Below, piece after piece: positions 1-8,747 of a DNA stretch of 64,000 bases; position 1 is the first letter of the stretch; each line of letters starts with the position of its first letter. The DNA comes from Actinopolymorpha rutila. GTDB lineage: Bacteria; Actinomycetota; Actinomycetes; Propionibacteriales; Actinopolymorphaceae. A program made the translations under genes and the position numbers. The notes below the pieces were generated by a model, which made no database searches, was not told the DNA's origin, and was given only the letters and a program-made list of their open reading frames with translations. The stretch spans positions 5,456,001-5,520,000 of the forward strand of contig NZ_JACBZH010000001.1 of assembly GCF_013407855.1 (NCBI RefSeq), read 5' to 3'.

Positions 1-1635
1 CTTGCCGGCTTCCACCTGTACGACGACAGCTACACCGGGCCGTCCAACGACCCCCAGACCGCGCAGGAGCTGCCGACCCCCGAAGAACGGATGCGTGCCA
101 GCGGTTTGGTCCTCGACCAGTCCGACAACAGGCATGCGGTGTACCAGAAGTACCTCCGGTTCCTGGCCAACGACGCGGCACAGCTGTCGTGTGCCATGGC
201 GCACGACTACTACAACAGCCACTCCCTGTGGGTCGCCTCGTCGGCGCACCCGGAGCCGTACGAGGTGTGGGGCGACGCCACGTTGCTGACCGGCCCGGAC
301 GGAGCCGAAGGCATCCGTCAGACCAGCGGCGCCGCGCAGTTGGCGCAGGCGTCGGTGGAGGAGATCATCCGTACCGGCGAGATGTCGGTCGGCGCGAAGG
401 ACATCCGTCGCCACTTCCCCACGATGGTTCGCACCGAGGCGGGCGACCTGGAGCCGGTGGCCGCGTGGAACACGGGCCGGCGGGAGTTCTTCGAGGAGAA
501 CATCTTCTCGGCGTTCCTGCCGGCGCTGCAGAACATCCTGGTCCGGTTGTTCTCCCCTCGGCTGGGCGTGGTCTCCCAGGACCAGGACCTCGCGGAGGTG
601 TGGGGTCAGGAACTCCACAGAGCCGACGACCGTCCGGTGGACGTCGTGGAGTCCGCAGGACGCCTCTTCGCGGGCGCGAACGGCCACGCGTACGAGATCG
701 AACCCACCAAGGGAAGCGTCCAGGCCGGTCGCCGCGTCGCGGACCTGGGACTGTTCGGCAGTCACGCCACCCGGCTGGCCACCGACGGGAGCACGCTGTT
801 CGTCGGCGTCCACGGGCGCCTGCACGGTCTGACGCTGTCCGACCTGACCCCGCGGTGGGAGTTGTCGCTGCACGGGCCGAACCCGGTCGACCGCGGGCCG
901 GTCAACGTGCTGTGGGACGGACACCGGCTGCTCGCGGGATACTCCGGCCGGGTCTATGAAATCGATCCCACATCTCCGACCCTGCTGCACAGACATCGCC
1001 TCGAGCACACCCTTGGCTTCGGCGGCCACGAGACGACTCTGGCCGGCGACGGTGAGATGGTGTTCGCCGGGACGCCCGGCCACGTGTACGGCATGACCTC
1101 CGCGGACCGGAAGGCCCGATGGGGTGTCGACCTCACCAAGGTCGGCGGGCGACCGTCCCGGCCCGTCTCGGTGCTGTGGCACGACGGTCGGCTGCTCGCG
1201 GGCTCCGCCGGCCACCTCTATGACATCGATCCCACAACCGGTGCGGTGCTGCACCTGCTCGCCCTGACCGACAACGCCGGGGACCATCCGATGTCGCTGT
1301 CCTCCGGTGCCTCGACGGTGATCGCGGCGGTGGACGGACGGGTGTACGCGGTCGACCTGGACGACTGGTCCGGGGCCCGCTGGTGGGTCGACCTCGACCA
1401 CGACGAGGACGAGGAGCCCGGTCCGGTCAGCGTGTCCCTGCGTGGGCAACGGCTGTTCGTGGGTTCGCACGGCCACCTGCACCACCTGGATCCGGCGACC
1501 GGCCGGGTCCGCAACAGCCTGCCCCTGCGGCATCCGGTCAGCTTCGGCGACTTCGCCACCACCATCACCGCGTCCGGCAGGTTCCTGTACGTCGGCATGC
1601 ACGGCCACGCGTACCAGGTGCTGGTCAACAACTGA
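1..1635 (+). CDS. Partial protein: helical N-terminal domain plus C-terminal beta-propeller
   Basis: The frame is open at the first base of the window, so the N-terminus lies outside it; 544 codons are visible. The first ~185 visible residues look alpha-helical and include AMAHDYYNSH (codons ~66-75). Its His/Asp/Asn/His spacing recalls metal-binding segments of HET-C or zinc phospholipase C-like proteins, but this is only a resemblance. From about residue 225 there are eight similar short blocks ending in G-H/R-x-Y/H-x-(I/V/L)-D-P (for example GHLYDIDPTTG, GRVYEIDP), the pattern of a PQQ/quinoprotein-like beta-propeller. The protein ends right after the last blade. The exact function is unknown; a lipid- or cell-surface-related hydrolase with a propeller is one possibility. 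Confidence is high that it is coding and low for the activity. Confidence 0.8.
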   Translation, partial: LAGFHLYDDSYTGPSNDPQTAQELPTPEERMRASGLVLDQSDNRHAVYQKYLRFLANDAAQLSCAMAHDYYNSHSLWVASSAHPEPYEVWGDATLLTGPDGAEGIRQTSGAAQLAQASVEEIIRTGEMSVGAKDIRRHFPTMVRTEAGDLEPVAAWNTGRREFFEENIFSAFLPALQNILVRLFSPRLGVVSQDQDLAEVWGQELHRADDRPVDVVESAGRLFAGANGHAYEIEPTKGSVQAGRRVADLGLFGSHATRLATDGSTLFVGVHGRLHGLTLSDLTPRWELSLHGPNPVDRGPVNVLWDGHRLLAGYSGRVYEIDPTSPTLLHRHRLEHTLGFGGHETTLAGDGEMVFAGTPGHVYGMTSADRKARWGVDLTKVGGRPSRPVSVLWHDGRLLAGSAGHLYDIDPTTGAVLHLLALTDNAGDHPMSLSSGASTVIAAVDGRVYAVDLDDWSGARWWVDLDHDEDEEPGPVSVSLRGQRLFVGSHGHLHHLDPATGRVRNSLPLRHPVSFGDFATTITASGRFLYVGMHGHAYQVLVNN

Positions 1636-1648
1636 CGGTGGCGCCCGG

Positions 1649-1669
1649 ACGTCAAGTCACCCTTGACGT
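1649..1669. terminator. Hairpin between convergent genes
   Basis: ACGTCAAG (1649-1656) and CTTGACGT (1662-1669) form a perfect 8-bp stem with a 5-base loop. It lies in the 51-base gap between the ends of two convergent genes and could terminate both. There is no U-tract, which is common in high-GC actinomycetes. Confidence 0.5.
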
Positions 1670-1686
1670 GGCCCGCGAACGGACAC

Positions 1687-2835
1687 TCAGAGCTCGGCGA
1701 GCGACCCGTCGGGATGGCGCCAGGGAGTGATCCGGTAGCTGTGCCCGATCTGCGCGGCCCGGCGTACCGCCTGCTCGTCCACCTCGATGCCGAGCCCGGG
1801 ACCACGCGGCCGGAGCAGATGGCCGTCCACCATCGTGAAGGGCTGCTCGTCGACCAGCCCGGCCAGCACCTCGCTGCCTCCGTCGGCCTCCAGACCGAGC
1901 GCCTGTTCCTGGACGAGGAAGTTGGGACTGGCGAGGTCGACCTGCAGCGACGAGGCCAACGCGAGCGGGCCGAGTGGGCAATGAGGTGCCAGCGACGCGC
2001 CGAACGTCTCGGCCACCACGGCGATCCGGCGTACCTCGGAGATCCCTCCGGCATGGGAAAGGTCCGGCTGGGCGACGGCGATGCCTGCCTGCAGAGCGGG
2101 GAGGAAGTCACCGCGGGAGAAGAGGCGCTCACCGGTCGCGATCGGGATACTGGTGCCGGCGACGATCTCCGGCAGCAGGTGGCCGAACTCCGGCAGCACC
2201 GGTTCCTCCACGAACAACGGCTCGAACGGCTCCAGCAGCGGGAGCACGCGGCGGGCCATCGCCGGTGAGAACCTGCCGTGGAAGTCGATCGCCACATCGC
2301 GTTCTGGTCCGAGGACCTCGCGGACCGCGGCGACCCGGCGCAGGAGCAGGTCGGTCTGGGCCGGCGTGTCGATCGGGCCGAGCGTCCCGGGGCAACCGAG
2401 CAGCTTCACGGCGGTGAGGCCGTGGGCGACGGCCCGGGCCGCGCTGTCGGCGATCGACGCCGCGTCGTCGCCGGCGACCCAGGCGTACATGCGAACCCGC
2501 TCCCGGACCGGCCCACCGAGCAGCTCGTGCACGGCGGCCCCGCGGACCTTGCCGGCGATGTCCCACAGGGCCTGGTCGATCCCCGCCACCGCGCTGGCCA
2601 GGATCGGACCACCACGGTAGAAGGCACCCTTGGTGAGCAACTGCCAGTTGTCCTCTATCCGCAGCGGATCGGCGCCGGCCAGCAGCTCGGCCAACTCGTG
2701 CACCGCCGTCCGCACGGTGCCCGCTCGTCCCTCCAGCACCGGTTCGCCCCAGCCGGCCACTCCCTCGTCGGTCTCGACGCGGACGAACAACCACCGCGGG
2801 GGTACGAGAAACGTCTCCACCCTGACGATCTTCAT
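1687..2835 (-). CDS. dgoD: D-galactonate dehydratase (enolase superfamily)
   Basis: Predicted to dehydrate a sugar acid, D-galactonate in the classic family, to a 2-keto-3-deoxy acid in the cytoplasm. The protein is 382 residues, the same length as E. coli DgoD. It keeps the family landmarks along its length: PPRW near the N-terminus, FYRGGPIL, the metal/acid-base segment DFHGR (~183), EEP (~210), GER (~236), APHCPLGP (~285) and QEQ (~310). The ATG at 2835 was chosen because MKIVRVETF aligns with the DgoD N-terminus and GGTGAG lies just upstream; a GTG at 2850 would add five residues. It is the last gene of a leftward operon, 41 bases after the epimerase gene. Within the mandelate-racemase-like subgroup the substrate may differ (another aldonate), but DgoD is the best match. 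Confidence 0.85.
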   Translation of the reverse strand: MKIVRVETFLVPPRWLFVRVETDEGVAGWGEPVLEGRAGTVRTAVHELAELLAGADPLRIEDNWQLLTKGAFYRGGPILASAVAGIDQALWDIAGKVRGAAVHELLGGPVRERVRMYAWVAGDDAASIADSAARAVAHGLTAVKLLGCPGTLGPIDTPAQTDLLLRRVAAVREVLGPERDVAIDFHGRFSPAMARRVLPLLEPFEPLFVEEPVLPEFGHLLPEIVAGTSIPIATGERLFSRGDFLPALQAGIAVAQPDLSHAGGISEVRRIAVVAETFGASLAPHCPLGPLALASSLQVDLASPNFLVQEQALGLEADGGSEVLAGLVDEQPFTMVDGHLLRPRGPGLGIEVDEQAVRRAAQIGHSYRITPWRHPDGSLAEL

Positions 2836-2876
2836 CGGCTCACCGGTCACTTCGTCGCCGCCGGCACCCCTGCCGG

Positions 2877-3824
2877 TTATCCCGGGTACCAGACGATCCG
2901 AGGGTCTTCGGGACTTCGCTGGTAGGCCCAGGCCTCGTCGATCAGGAGTTCGGTGTCGTACTTCGGTTTCCAGTCCAGCAGCAGCTTCGCCTTGGCGTTG
3001 TCCAGCCAGGTCGAGTGGTGCGGCGTCGGCACCTTCACAGCCGGCAGCCCACGCGTGCTCGCGAGATGGTCCACCACGTGCTGGTAGTCGACCGGCTCGT
3101 CCATGCAGATGTTGAAGGTCTGGCCGAGGGCGGCCGGGTGGTCCAGCGCGATCGCGATCGCCTCGACCAGGTCGCTGACGTGGACGAAGTTGCGCTTCAG
3201 CGGACGCCCGTCGGCGTCCAGCGCCAGTGGAACCGCACCGTCGGGAACGTCACCGTCCACGAGCTCGCGCCACGGCGGCCCGCCGAACTGGTCGGTGCCG
3301 AACGACAGGGAATACCTGAAGTCGTCCCGGTCCATGATCCAGGGCGCTCGCAGACAGGTGGAGTTCAGGCCGTACGCGATCTGGTACTGCTCGAGCATGA
3401 CCTCCTCGAGCACCTTCGACAGCGCGTAGCACCCCTCGTACGCGGTGTGCCGCTGTGACTCGGTCACCGGCACCGGGTGCTTGTAGACGAAGTGGCCGAC
3501 GGCCGCGTCACCGCCGATGAGGACGAACCGCTCGAACGTCGGACTCTCCCGCGCCTCCTCCAGCAGCCAGAACAGTCCCTTGACGGCCACGTCCATGATC
3601 TCGTCGGGCGTCTCCTTGCACGTCGCCAGATGGACGACGTGGGTCACGCCCGCCATGGCCCGGCGTACGGCATCCCGGTCGGCGATCGAGCCGAACACCG
3701 ACTCGACACCGTCGACGTCGAGACTCCGGTTGTGGCAGAGCGCGCGGATCTCGCAGGTCCCCTGGAGGCGGTCGACGAGAGCCCGGCCGACCTTGCCGGT
3801 GGCACCGGTGACGAGCAGCCTCAT
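2877..3824 (-). CDS. NAD-dependent epimerase/dehydratase family protein
   Basis: A 315-residue Rossmann protein of the extended SDR/epimerase family, acting on a sugar or sugar acid. The nucleotide-binding loop GATGKVG lies at residues ~7-13. The catalytic Tyr-x3-Lys is in CYALSKVLEE, and a substrate-side segment APWIMDRDDF follows. It starts with MRLLVTGA at an ATG that overlaps the stop of the upstream dioxygenase-like gene by 4 bases (ATGA), so the two are translationally coupled. Co-transcription with a galactonate dehydratase suggests it forms or modifies the aldonate or uronate precursor, for example as a uronate or aldose dehydrogenase. That role is inference from context. A long in-frame extension upstream of the ATG lies inside the neighbouring gene and was rejected. 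Confidence 0.8.
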   Translation of the reverse strand: MRLLVTGATGKVGRALVDRLQGTCEIRALCHNRSLDVDGVESVFGSIADRDAVRRAMAGVTHVVHLATCKETPDEIMDVAVKGLFWLLEEARESPTFERFVLIGGDAAVGHFVYKHPVPVTESQRHTAYEGCYALSKVLEEVMLEQYQIAYGLNSTCLRAPWIMDRDDFRYSLSFGTDQFGGPPWRELVDGDVPDGAVPLALDADGRPLKRNFVHVSDLVEAIAIALDHPAALGQTFNICMDEPVDYQHVVDHLASTRGLPAVKVPTPHHSTWLDNAKAKLLLDWKPKYDTELLIDEAWAYQRSPEDPRIVWYPG

Positions 3825-4588
3825 GAGTTCTGCCACTGCGGAAGGTCGAGGATGACACTGCCCTGCAGGTCCTTGCTCTCCTTGCGGGCGCGGGGGCCGT
3901 CGAAGAACTGCTCCTCGTCGAAGAGCCAGGGCCGCGTGCCGCCGTCGGCCTCGTACCGTGCCCGCAGGTCGGCGAGCATGCCGTCCCCCCGGCCGTACGA
4001 CGGCCACTTCACCCCGGACTGGCAGAACGACATGTCGATGAAGAAGCGCGGGCTGCCCTCGCCACCCGGCTTGGCCCGGCGTGCGTGCCACATCCCCGAG
4101 TGCACGATCAGCATCGAGCCGGGCGAGACGTCGTCGACCGTGATCGACCCCGGCAAATCGGAGTCACCGAGGAACGTCAGTGCGTTGCTCTCCACTGCGA
4201 ACCGCTGCGAGCCCGGCACCAGGAGAAGGTCGCCGATCGTGCCGTTGAGCCCGTTGAGGTAGAAGAACACGTGCACCATCAGGTGCGCACGGTTGGTCTG
4301 CGGGTACTGCTCGTAGTCCTGGTGCCAGGCCACTCCGCGGGTGCCGGCGTCGTGCCGGGCGGCGTGGATGTGGTGGAAGACGTACCGCTCGCCGCCCATC
4401 ACCTTGTCCACCTGCTCCAGGGCCCGCGAGTGCCAGGTGAGCTCCCCGATCTGCTCGTTCTCGTACGCGTTCCGCTGCGGCCTGGCAGACGCGTGTGCGT
4501 CGACGGCCGCCTTCAGCGTGTCGATCTCTTCCTTGCCGAGGAAGTCCGGGAAGACCGCGTACCCCTGCTCCTGGAATGAATCCAGCAT
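3821..4588 (-). CDS. Phytanoyl-CoA dioxygenase (PhyH) family protein
   Basis: A 255-residue Fe(II)/2-oxoglutarate oxygenase-like protein. The facial-triad start is visible as H89-Q-D91 (AWHQDYEQY), with a distal His candidate in HSGMWHARR, so it may be an active oxygenase hydroxylating a small molecule. The start ATG at 4588 has the strong ribosome site AAGGGG at proper spacing; the longer frame to 4657 lacks this. It is the first gene of the PhyH-epimerase-dgoD operon. In actinomycetes such PhyH genes often sit in carbohydrate-utilisation clusters, and the substrate cannot be read from sequence. Two further PhyH-family genes occur at 54.9-56.6 kb in this window. Confidence 0.8.
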   Translation of the reverse strand: MLDSFQEQGYAVFPDFLGKEEIDTLKAAVDAHASARPQRNAYENEQIGELTWHSRALEQVDKVMGGERYVFHHIHAARHDAGTRGVAWHQDYEQYPQTNRAHLMVHVFFYLNGLNGTIGDLLLVPGSQRFAVESNALTFLGDSDLPGSITVDDVSPGSMLIVHSGMWHARRAKPGGEGSPRFFIDMSFCQSGVKWPSYGRGDGMLADLRARYEADGGTRPWLFDEEQFFDGPRARKESKDLQGSVILDLPQWQNS

Positions 4589-4798
4589 CACTTTCCCCTT
4601 CGGCAGCCCGAACCGGCTGCGTCGACCAACAGGAGGGAGCTCTGCGCACATCGGCACGGCAGTGGGCGGACATCACGCAAGACCAACTCAGGACGCTAGC
4701 CGCGCCCCGATTTGGGTGTCAACGAGGCCCGCCGCCATGCCGGTACCGGCCTTCGCCGGAAAGTCGTTCGCGGTCACGGACGCGCTGTGGATCGCCGG

Positions 4799-5683
4799 CT
4801 AGGCGGATGCCAGGGCCCGATCGAGTGCGGCCCGGCCCGCGGCTCCCCACGTCGGCTGGCCGCCTGGTAGGCCGCGTTCCCATGCCTGGCCGATCCCGAT
4901 CAGGGAGACGCCACGCAGGACGGCCCACGCACGTGCCCGCCGGATCGTCGCGTCGTCGGCGATCGCGTACGACTCGAAGAAGCGTGAGACGGCAGCTACC
5001 GGCAGCAGAAGCCACGCCGCGGCGAGGTCGGTCGCCGGGTCGCCGGCACAGAGTTCGCCGAAGTCGAGTACGCCGGACAGCGTGCCGTCGGAGGTGACGA
5101 CGTTCGCCGGGTGGAGGTCACCGTGGACCCACGTCGGCGGGCCGTTCCAGCCAGGGGCTGCAAGGCCGTCGTTCCAGACGGTACGAACCGCGGCGCGCAC
5201 GTCACTGGAGGCGACCGCCTCGAGCTTCTGGTCGAACTCCTGCGCGACGGCGCTGAGGGGTACGCCGCGCTTCGGGTTCGCCGGCGCCTCGGCCGGCGCG
5301 CCCACGTGGAGGGCCCGGAGGAAGGCCGCCAACATCTCCGCCGCGGGCATGCCGCGGCTGATCGGAGCGCGGTCCGCGGGCCGGCCCGGAACCCAGGCGG
5401 TGACGATCCACGGCTTCGGGAAACGCACGGACGGCTCGCCGTACCGAACCGGAACCGGCACGGGCAGCGGGAGTCGCGGCGCCAGGGTGGGCAACCACCG
5501 TTGTTCCTTCCGAAGAAGGGACGGCGCGCGTGGAGTGAGCGGCATGCGAACCGCCAGATCGTCCCCCAGACGCCACAGCTGGTTGTCCCACCCGCCGGCC
5601 ACCTGACGGAGACCCAGCTCGGCAAGATCCGGATGCTGCTCACGCAACAACGAGCGCACCATGACCTCGTCGATCTCGGACAT
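4799..5683 (-). CDS. Aminoglycoside phosphotransferase (APH) family kinase
   Basis: A 294-residue protein-kinase-like fold enzyme that phosphorylates a small molecule; resistance is only one possible role. Visible landmarks are the nucleotide-binding region after AGGWDNQLWRL, the Brenner catalytic motif HGDLHPANV, and the metal-binding DFGELCAGDP, with DPATDLA behind it. The ATG at 5683 gives MSEIDEVMV, 5 bases after the stop of the GH84 gene. It is therefore probably co-transcribed with that gene and reads on from it. The longer frame starting at 5770 lies inside the GH84 gene and was rejected. The link to a hexosaminidase suggests that amino-sugar phosphorylation is worth considering, as inference only. 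Confidence 0.8.
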   Translation of the reverse strand: MSEIDEVMVRSLLREQHPDLAELGLRQVAGGWDNQLWRLGDDLAVRMPLTPRAPSLLRKEQRWLPTLAPRLPLPVPVPVRYGEPSVRFPKPWIVTAWVPGRPADRAPISRGMPAAEMLAAFLRALHVGAPAEAPANPKRGVPLSAVAQEFDQKLEAVASSDVRAAVRTVWNDGLAAPGWNGPPTWVHGDLHPANVVTSDGTLSGVLDFGELCAGDPATDLAAAWLLLPVAAVSRFFESYAIADDATIRRARAWAVLRGVSLIGIGQAWERGLPGGQPTWGAAGRAALDRALASA

Positions 5684-5688
5684 CTGCG

Positions 5689-8478
5689 TCAGCGGACGCC
5701 TGTGCTGCCACCGCGGGCGTACCGGAAGACGATCTCGGCCACCTCGGGCGGCGGGGAGCCCTGCGCCCACACCAACCGGACGGCGTCGGTCTCCTGCCCA
5801 CCCGCGGAGAGCTCGGTGAAGTCGGGAGCCAGCGTGCCCAGCGTGCGCCAGCGACCTGAGCCGTCACGCACCTGAACCGTCGCCCGGACGTCGGACGCCG
5901 ACAGGACGACGACGCTGGCCAGTGGCCGGCTCGTCGACGCCGTCACGACGAGCGCGTCACCAGCTGCCGGGCTCGACGCCGCGCGGTACCACGCGTGGAC
6001 GTCGCCGTCGGCCGCGGCCCGAAGTGACGAGCCGTCGGCAGCGGCCGGCCCTCCTGACACCGAGTACGTGACGTCGTGGGAGTCGCGTACCTCGACCGAG
6101 AACTCCCGCACCACCAGCCAGTAGCCGTCGTTGCCGCCGGTGACCCGGTAGCGGACGTACCTCGCGCTCGTCCCCGCCGGAGCGCTTGCCCGGACCTCCG
6201 CCGTGGTGCCCGTGGTGAGAGTCGTCCACGACTGTCCGTCGGCGGAGTACTCGAGCGTGCCGGCGTGGATGTAGTCGTTCGGGCTGCCCGACTTCGACAT
6301 CAGGACGGCGATGTCACCGATCTCGTGCACCGCACCCAGGTCGAGACCCACGACGTCGCCGGGCGAGGGCGCGCCGTCGGTCCAGTAGAACGTGCCGGGA
6401 TCGCCGTCGACCATGCGTTCCGGCGCGTTGTCGGCGTACGTCCCGAGCGTCGTCACCGGCACGGGCCGGGTCTTCGTCAGCCCGAGCCAGTGGTCGTTGG
6501 CCTCCTCGGCGTCGGCGACGAACTTGTCCAGCACACCGTCGGCGATCCGCGGATACGTGCTGTTGTGCGGAGCCCTGGAGTCCCGGATCGCCTTCGCCCG
6601 CGCGATCAGGGGGGCGATCTGCTGCCGGTCCCGCCACGCCCGCGCTCCGTCGCCGGTCTCCTGGGCGTCGAGCATGTCCAGCGCCGTGAGTCCGGCCTTC
6701 GCCCACAGCTCGGTCGCGTCCAGCCAGGCGGCCGCCTCGGGCACGAACCGCGGGTCCGTCACTCCGGCGCGGATCACGCCCGGCGCCTTGCCGAGGGACT
6801 GGACGTACGTCCGCAGCGCCGCGATCGCCGCACCGCGGTCACCGGCCTCCCACGAAGACCAGAAGGTGTCGATCCGCTGGCGCAGTTCGGGAGCCTGCGT
6901 CTTGTGCAGCGTTCCGTCGTAGGTCGACACGTCGGCGAACACCCGCAGCGCGGCGGCCGTGGCGGCGTCCCCGCCGGCGAGTTCGTTCAGCCCCGCCTCC
7001 CACGCCGCCCGATCGTCGAACGTCGCGTCGTGCCAGGAGAAGTCGGCGAAGGAGAACAACGCCGGCTTGCTCGCCGCGGCCTGGTTCGACGGGTTGGAGA
7101 TGACGCCGACCACGTGGTCGGACAACCCGCGCTCCCGCCCGGTGTAGGGGCCGAGCGGCAGCCGGCCGGCGATGTAGTCGTTGACCGGATAGTTGTCCCA
7201 GACCAGGACCTGGTGGCCGAACACCTTCTTCGCCGCGGCGGCCTGGGCGTTGGTGATCGTGGCCGGGACCACCCCCACACCGGTCCAGTGCACGACGACG
7301 TGTGGGTCGAGGTTCTCCCGAATGGCCTTCTTGTACGGCGACTCGGTGGTGTTGTAGTACTCCGTCGGCACCATCTGCAGCGGAGCCACGTCACCCTTGC
7401 TGTCAACCCACGCTTGCACGCGGTTGAGGAGGTACGCCTGTGCCTTGCCCGCACCAGCCGCACCGGTCCCGAACATCGCCGGATCCTGGTCGCAGTGCCA
7501 GGTGTTGTAGTCGATGTCGTCCAGCGGCACGTTGAACGACCGCCCGCCGAGAGCGTAGATCGCGTCGAACTTCGCCAGCAGCGCGTCGAGGTCGGCCTTG
7601 GAGGAGTAGCAGATCGACAGCCCCGGCGACAGTGCGAACGTGAAGTCGACGTGGTTCTGGCGCGCCCGGTCGACCAGCGTGCCGAGCTCGGCGAGCTTGT
7701 CCGCCGGATAGGGGTCGCGCCAGCGTTCACGGTGGTACGGGTCGTCCTTCGGGGCGTACTCGTAGGTGTTCATCTTGTGCGCGCCGAGGTAGTCCACGTG
7801 GTCGAGCCGGTCCGCCTGGGTGTAGGGCGTTCCGTAGAAGCCCTCGATCGAGCCGCGGTAACGCATGCTCGGCCAGTCCCGGATCGCGACCCCGGGCAGC
7901 TGGTCCCGGCCCGCGTGCGGCAGCACCAACTGCCGGAGCGTCTGGGCGGCGTAGTAGGTGCCGTCCGCGTCGACCCCGCCGAGCACGACGTGCTTGCGGT
8001 CGTCGGGAGTACGACCGGTGGCGAGCACGTAACCCTCTGCGGGCAGTCCCGACGGACCGTCGACCCCCAGCCTGGCAAGGACTTCCGCGCCGCCGCCGAG
8101 CCACACCGTCACCGGTGTGTGCGGATCCTGACCGTCGGTGGCACGGATGTCAGTGACACCCGCCCGGGTGAGCGTGTCCCTGACCACCTTCTCCGCCGCG
8201 GCATCCGTCGTAGGTCCTCGGACCAGACCCACGACCGGAGTGACCGGGAAGCCGTCGTCCCGGGACGTCTCCTGCTGAGGAGTCGGCCACACCTTCGGCA
8301 CGTCGGCCATAGGGCCGGCCGGGGCAGGGCCGGCCGGGGCAGGGCCGGCCGGAGCGGCGACGGCTCCTGACGCCGAGGCGTCCTTCAGTGCGGCCGAGGC
8401 CGACAGGACCGCTCCGGACATGGGCACGAGCACCGCCGCCGCCAGAATGGTCAGGGCTGCTCTCAGTCGGGCGGCCAC
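5689..8478 (-). CDS. Secreted GH84 beta-N-acetylglucosaminidase / hyaluronidase-like protein
   Basis: A 929-residue exported hydrolase. Order: signal peptide (~1-29), a low-complexity Ala/Gly/Pro linker (~40-56), a GH20b-like alpha/beta domain (~60-180), the GH84 TIM barrel (~185-480), a helical region, and a C-terminal F5/8-type (CBM32-like) carbohydrate-binding domain (~660-800) followed by a beta-sandwich. The barrel begins RYRGSIEGFYGTPY and carries the adjacent catalytic aspartates D320-D321 in VPLDDIDYN, as in NagH/OGA-type enzymes that use substrate-assisted catalysis on N-acetylglucosaminides. The GTG start at 8478 has a GAGGAGG ribosome site. Likely substrates are chitin-, mucin- or hyaluronan-like glycans. 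The kinase gene behind it follows after only 5 bases. Confidence 0.88.
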   Translation of the reverse strand: MAARLRAALTILAAAVLVPMSGAVLSASAALKDASASGAVAAPAGPAPAGPAPAGPMADVPKVWPTPQQETSRDDGFPVTPVVGLVRGPTTDAAAEKVVRDTLTRAGVTDIRATDGQDPHTPVTVWLGGGAEVLARLGVDGPSGLPAEGYVLATGRTPDDRKHVVLGGVDADGTYYAAQTLRQLVLPHAGRDQLPGVAIRDWPSMRYRGSIEGFYGTPYTQADRLDHVDYLGAHKMNTYEYAPKDDPYHRERWRDPYPADKLAELGTLVDRARQNHVDFTFALSPGLSICYSSKADLDALLAKFDAIYALGGRSFNVPLDDIDYNTWHCDQDPAMFGTGAAGAGKAQAYLLNRVQAWVDSKGDVAPLQMVPTEYYNTTESPYKKAIRENLDPHVVVHWTGVGVVPATITNAQAAAAKKVFGHQVLVWDNYPVNDYIAGRLPLGPYTGRERGLSDHVVGVISNPSNQAAASKPALFSFADFSWHDATFDDRAAWEAGLNELAGGDAATAAALRVFADVSTYDGTLHKTQAPELRQRIDTFWSSWEAGDRGAAIAALRTYVQSLGKAPGVIRAGVTDPRFVPEAAAWLDATELWAKAGLTALDMLDAQETGDGARAWRDRQQIAPLIARAKAIRDSRAPHNSTYPRIADGVLDKFVADAEEANDHWLGLTKTRPVPVTTLGTYADNAPERMVDGDPGTFYWTDGAPSPGDVVGLDLGAVHEIGDIAVLMSKSGSPNDYIHAGTLEYSADGQSWTTLTTGTTAEVRASAPAGTSARYVRYRVTGGNDGYWLVVREFSVEVRDSHDVTYSVSGGPAAADGSSLRAAADGDVHAWYRAASSPAAGDALVVTASTSRPLASVVVLSASDVRATVQVRDGSGRWRTLGTLAPDFTELSAGGQETDAVRLVWAQGSPPPEVAEIVFRYARGGSTGVR
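8311..8355. repeat. Three 15-bp tandem repeats coding a Pro-Ala-Gly linker
   Basis: Units at 8311-8325 and 8326-8340 are identical and 8341-8355 differs at one base. On the minus strand they encode repeated PAGPA after the signal peptide of the GH84 protein. Such in-frame repeats can change linker length by slippage. Confidence 0.85.
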
Positions 8479-8493
8479 CGTGCCTCCTCACCT

Positions 8494-8518
8494 GTCACGT
8501 CGTCGCGTACGACGTGAC
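8494..8518. promoter_or_regulatory. Perfect 10-bp inverted repeat upstream of GH84 gene
   Basis: GTCACGTCGT (8494-8503) and ACGACGTGAC (8509-8518) form a perfect inverted repeat around a 5-base centre, CGCGT. It lies 16 bases upstream of the GH84 GTG start, on the 5' side of the GAGGAGG site, in the divergent GH84/mraY control region. It could be an operator or an RNA hairpin in the GH84 leader. Confidence 0.55.
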
Positions 8519-8582
8519 TCCGGATTGCATGACTCTGCACTACCTGACTCGCACTACGTGACCCGGCATCACGTGACTCTGG
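8508..8582. repeat. Degenerate 15-bp-period repeat array in a divergent promoter region
   Basis: TGACTC or TGACCC recurs at 8515, 8530, 8545, 8559 and 8574, a spacing of 15, 15, 14 and 15 bases. The surrounding bases are partly conserved (consensus roughly CA-y-y-ACGTGACTC-k-G). The first unit overlaps the right arm of the adjacent inverted repeat, which also holds ACGTGAC. I see no open frame here; a multi-site binding array is one explanation. Confidence 0.6.
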
Positions 8583-8747
8583 ATGACCGGGCGCGGACGC
8601 AAAGAGATCATCTCGGTCCCAGGCATCCTCCGGGCAGGGGTACCGCGTCGTCAAGGGCAGCCGGTGATCCACGGCCGACCGCGGCCGTGGCGGACGGGAC
8701 CGCCCCGTTACCGTTCCCGTTACTGTCCCCTCCCCCACGGCGGTGTC

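Noticed and set aside
6076..8370. A 764-codon plus-strand open frame opposite the GH84 gene
   Set aside because: Composition is Arg/Val/Gly-rich with no motif; the minus strand carries signal peptide, catalytic Asp pair and ribosome site.
8508..8582. Possible CRISPR array
   Set aside because: Units are contiguous 15-bp degenerate repeats without distinct spacers, and no cas genes are present.
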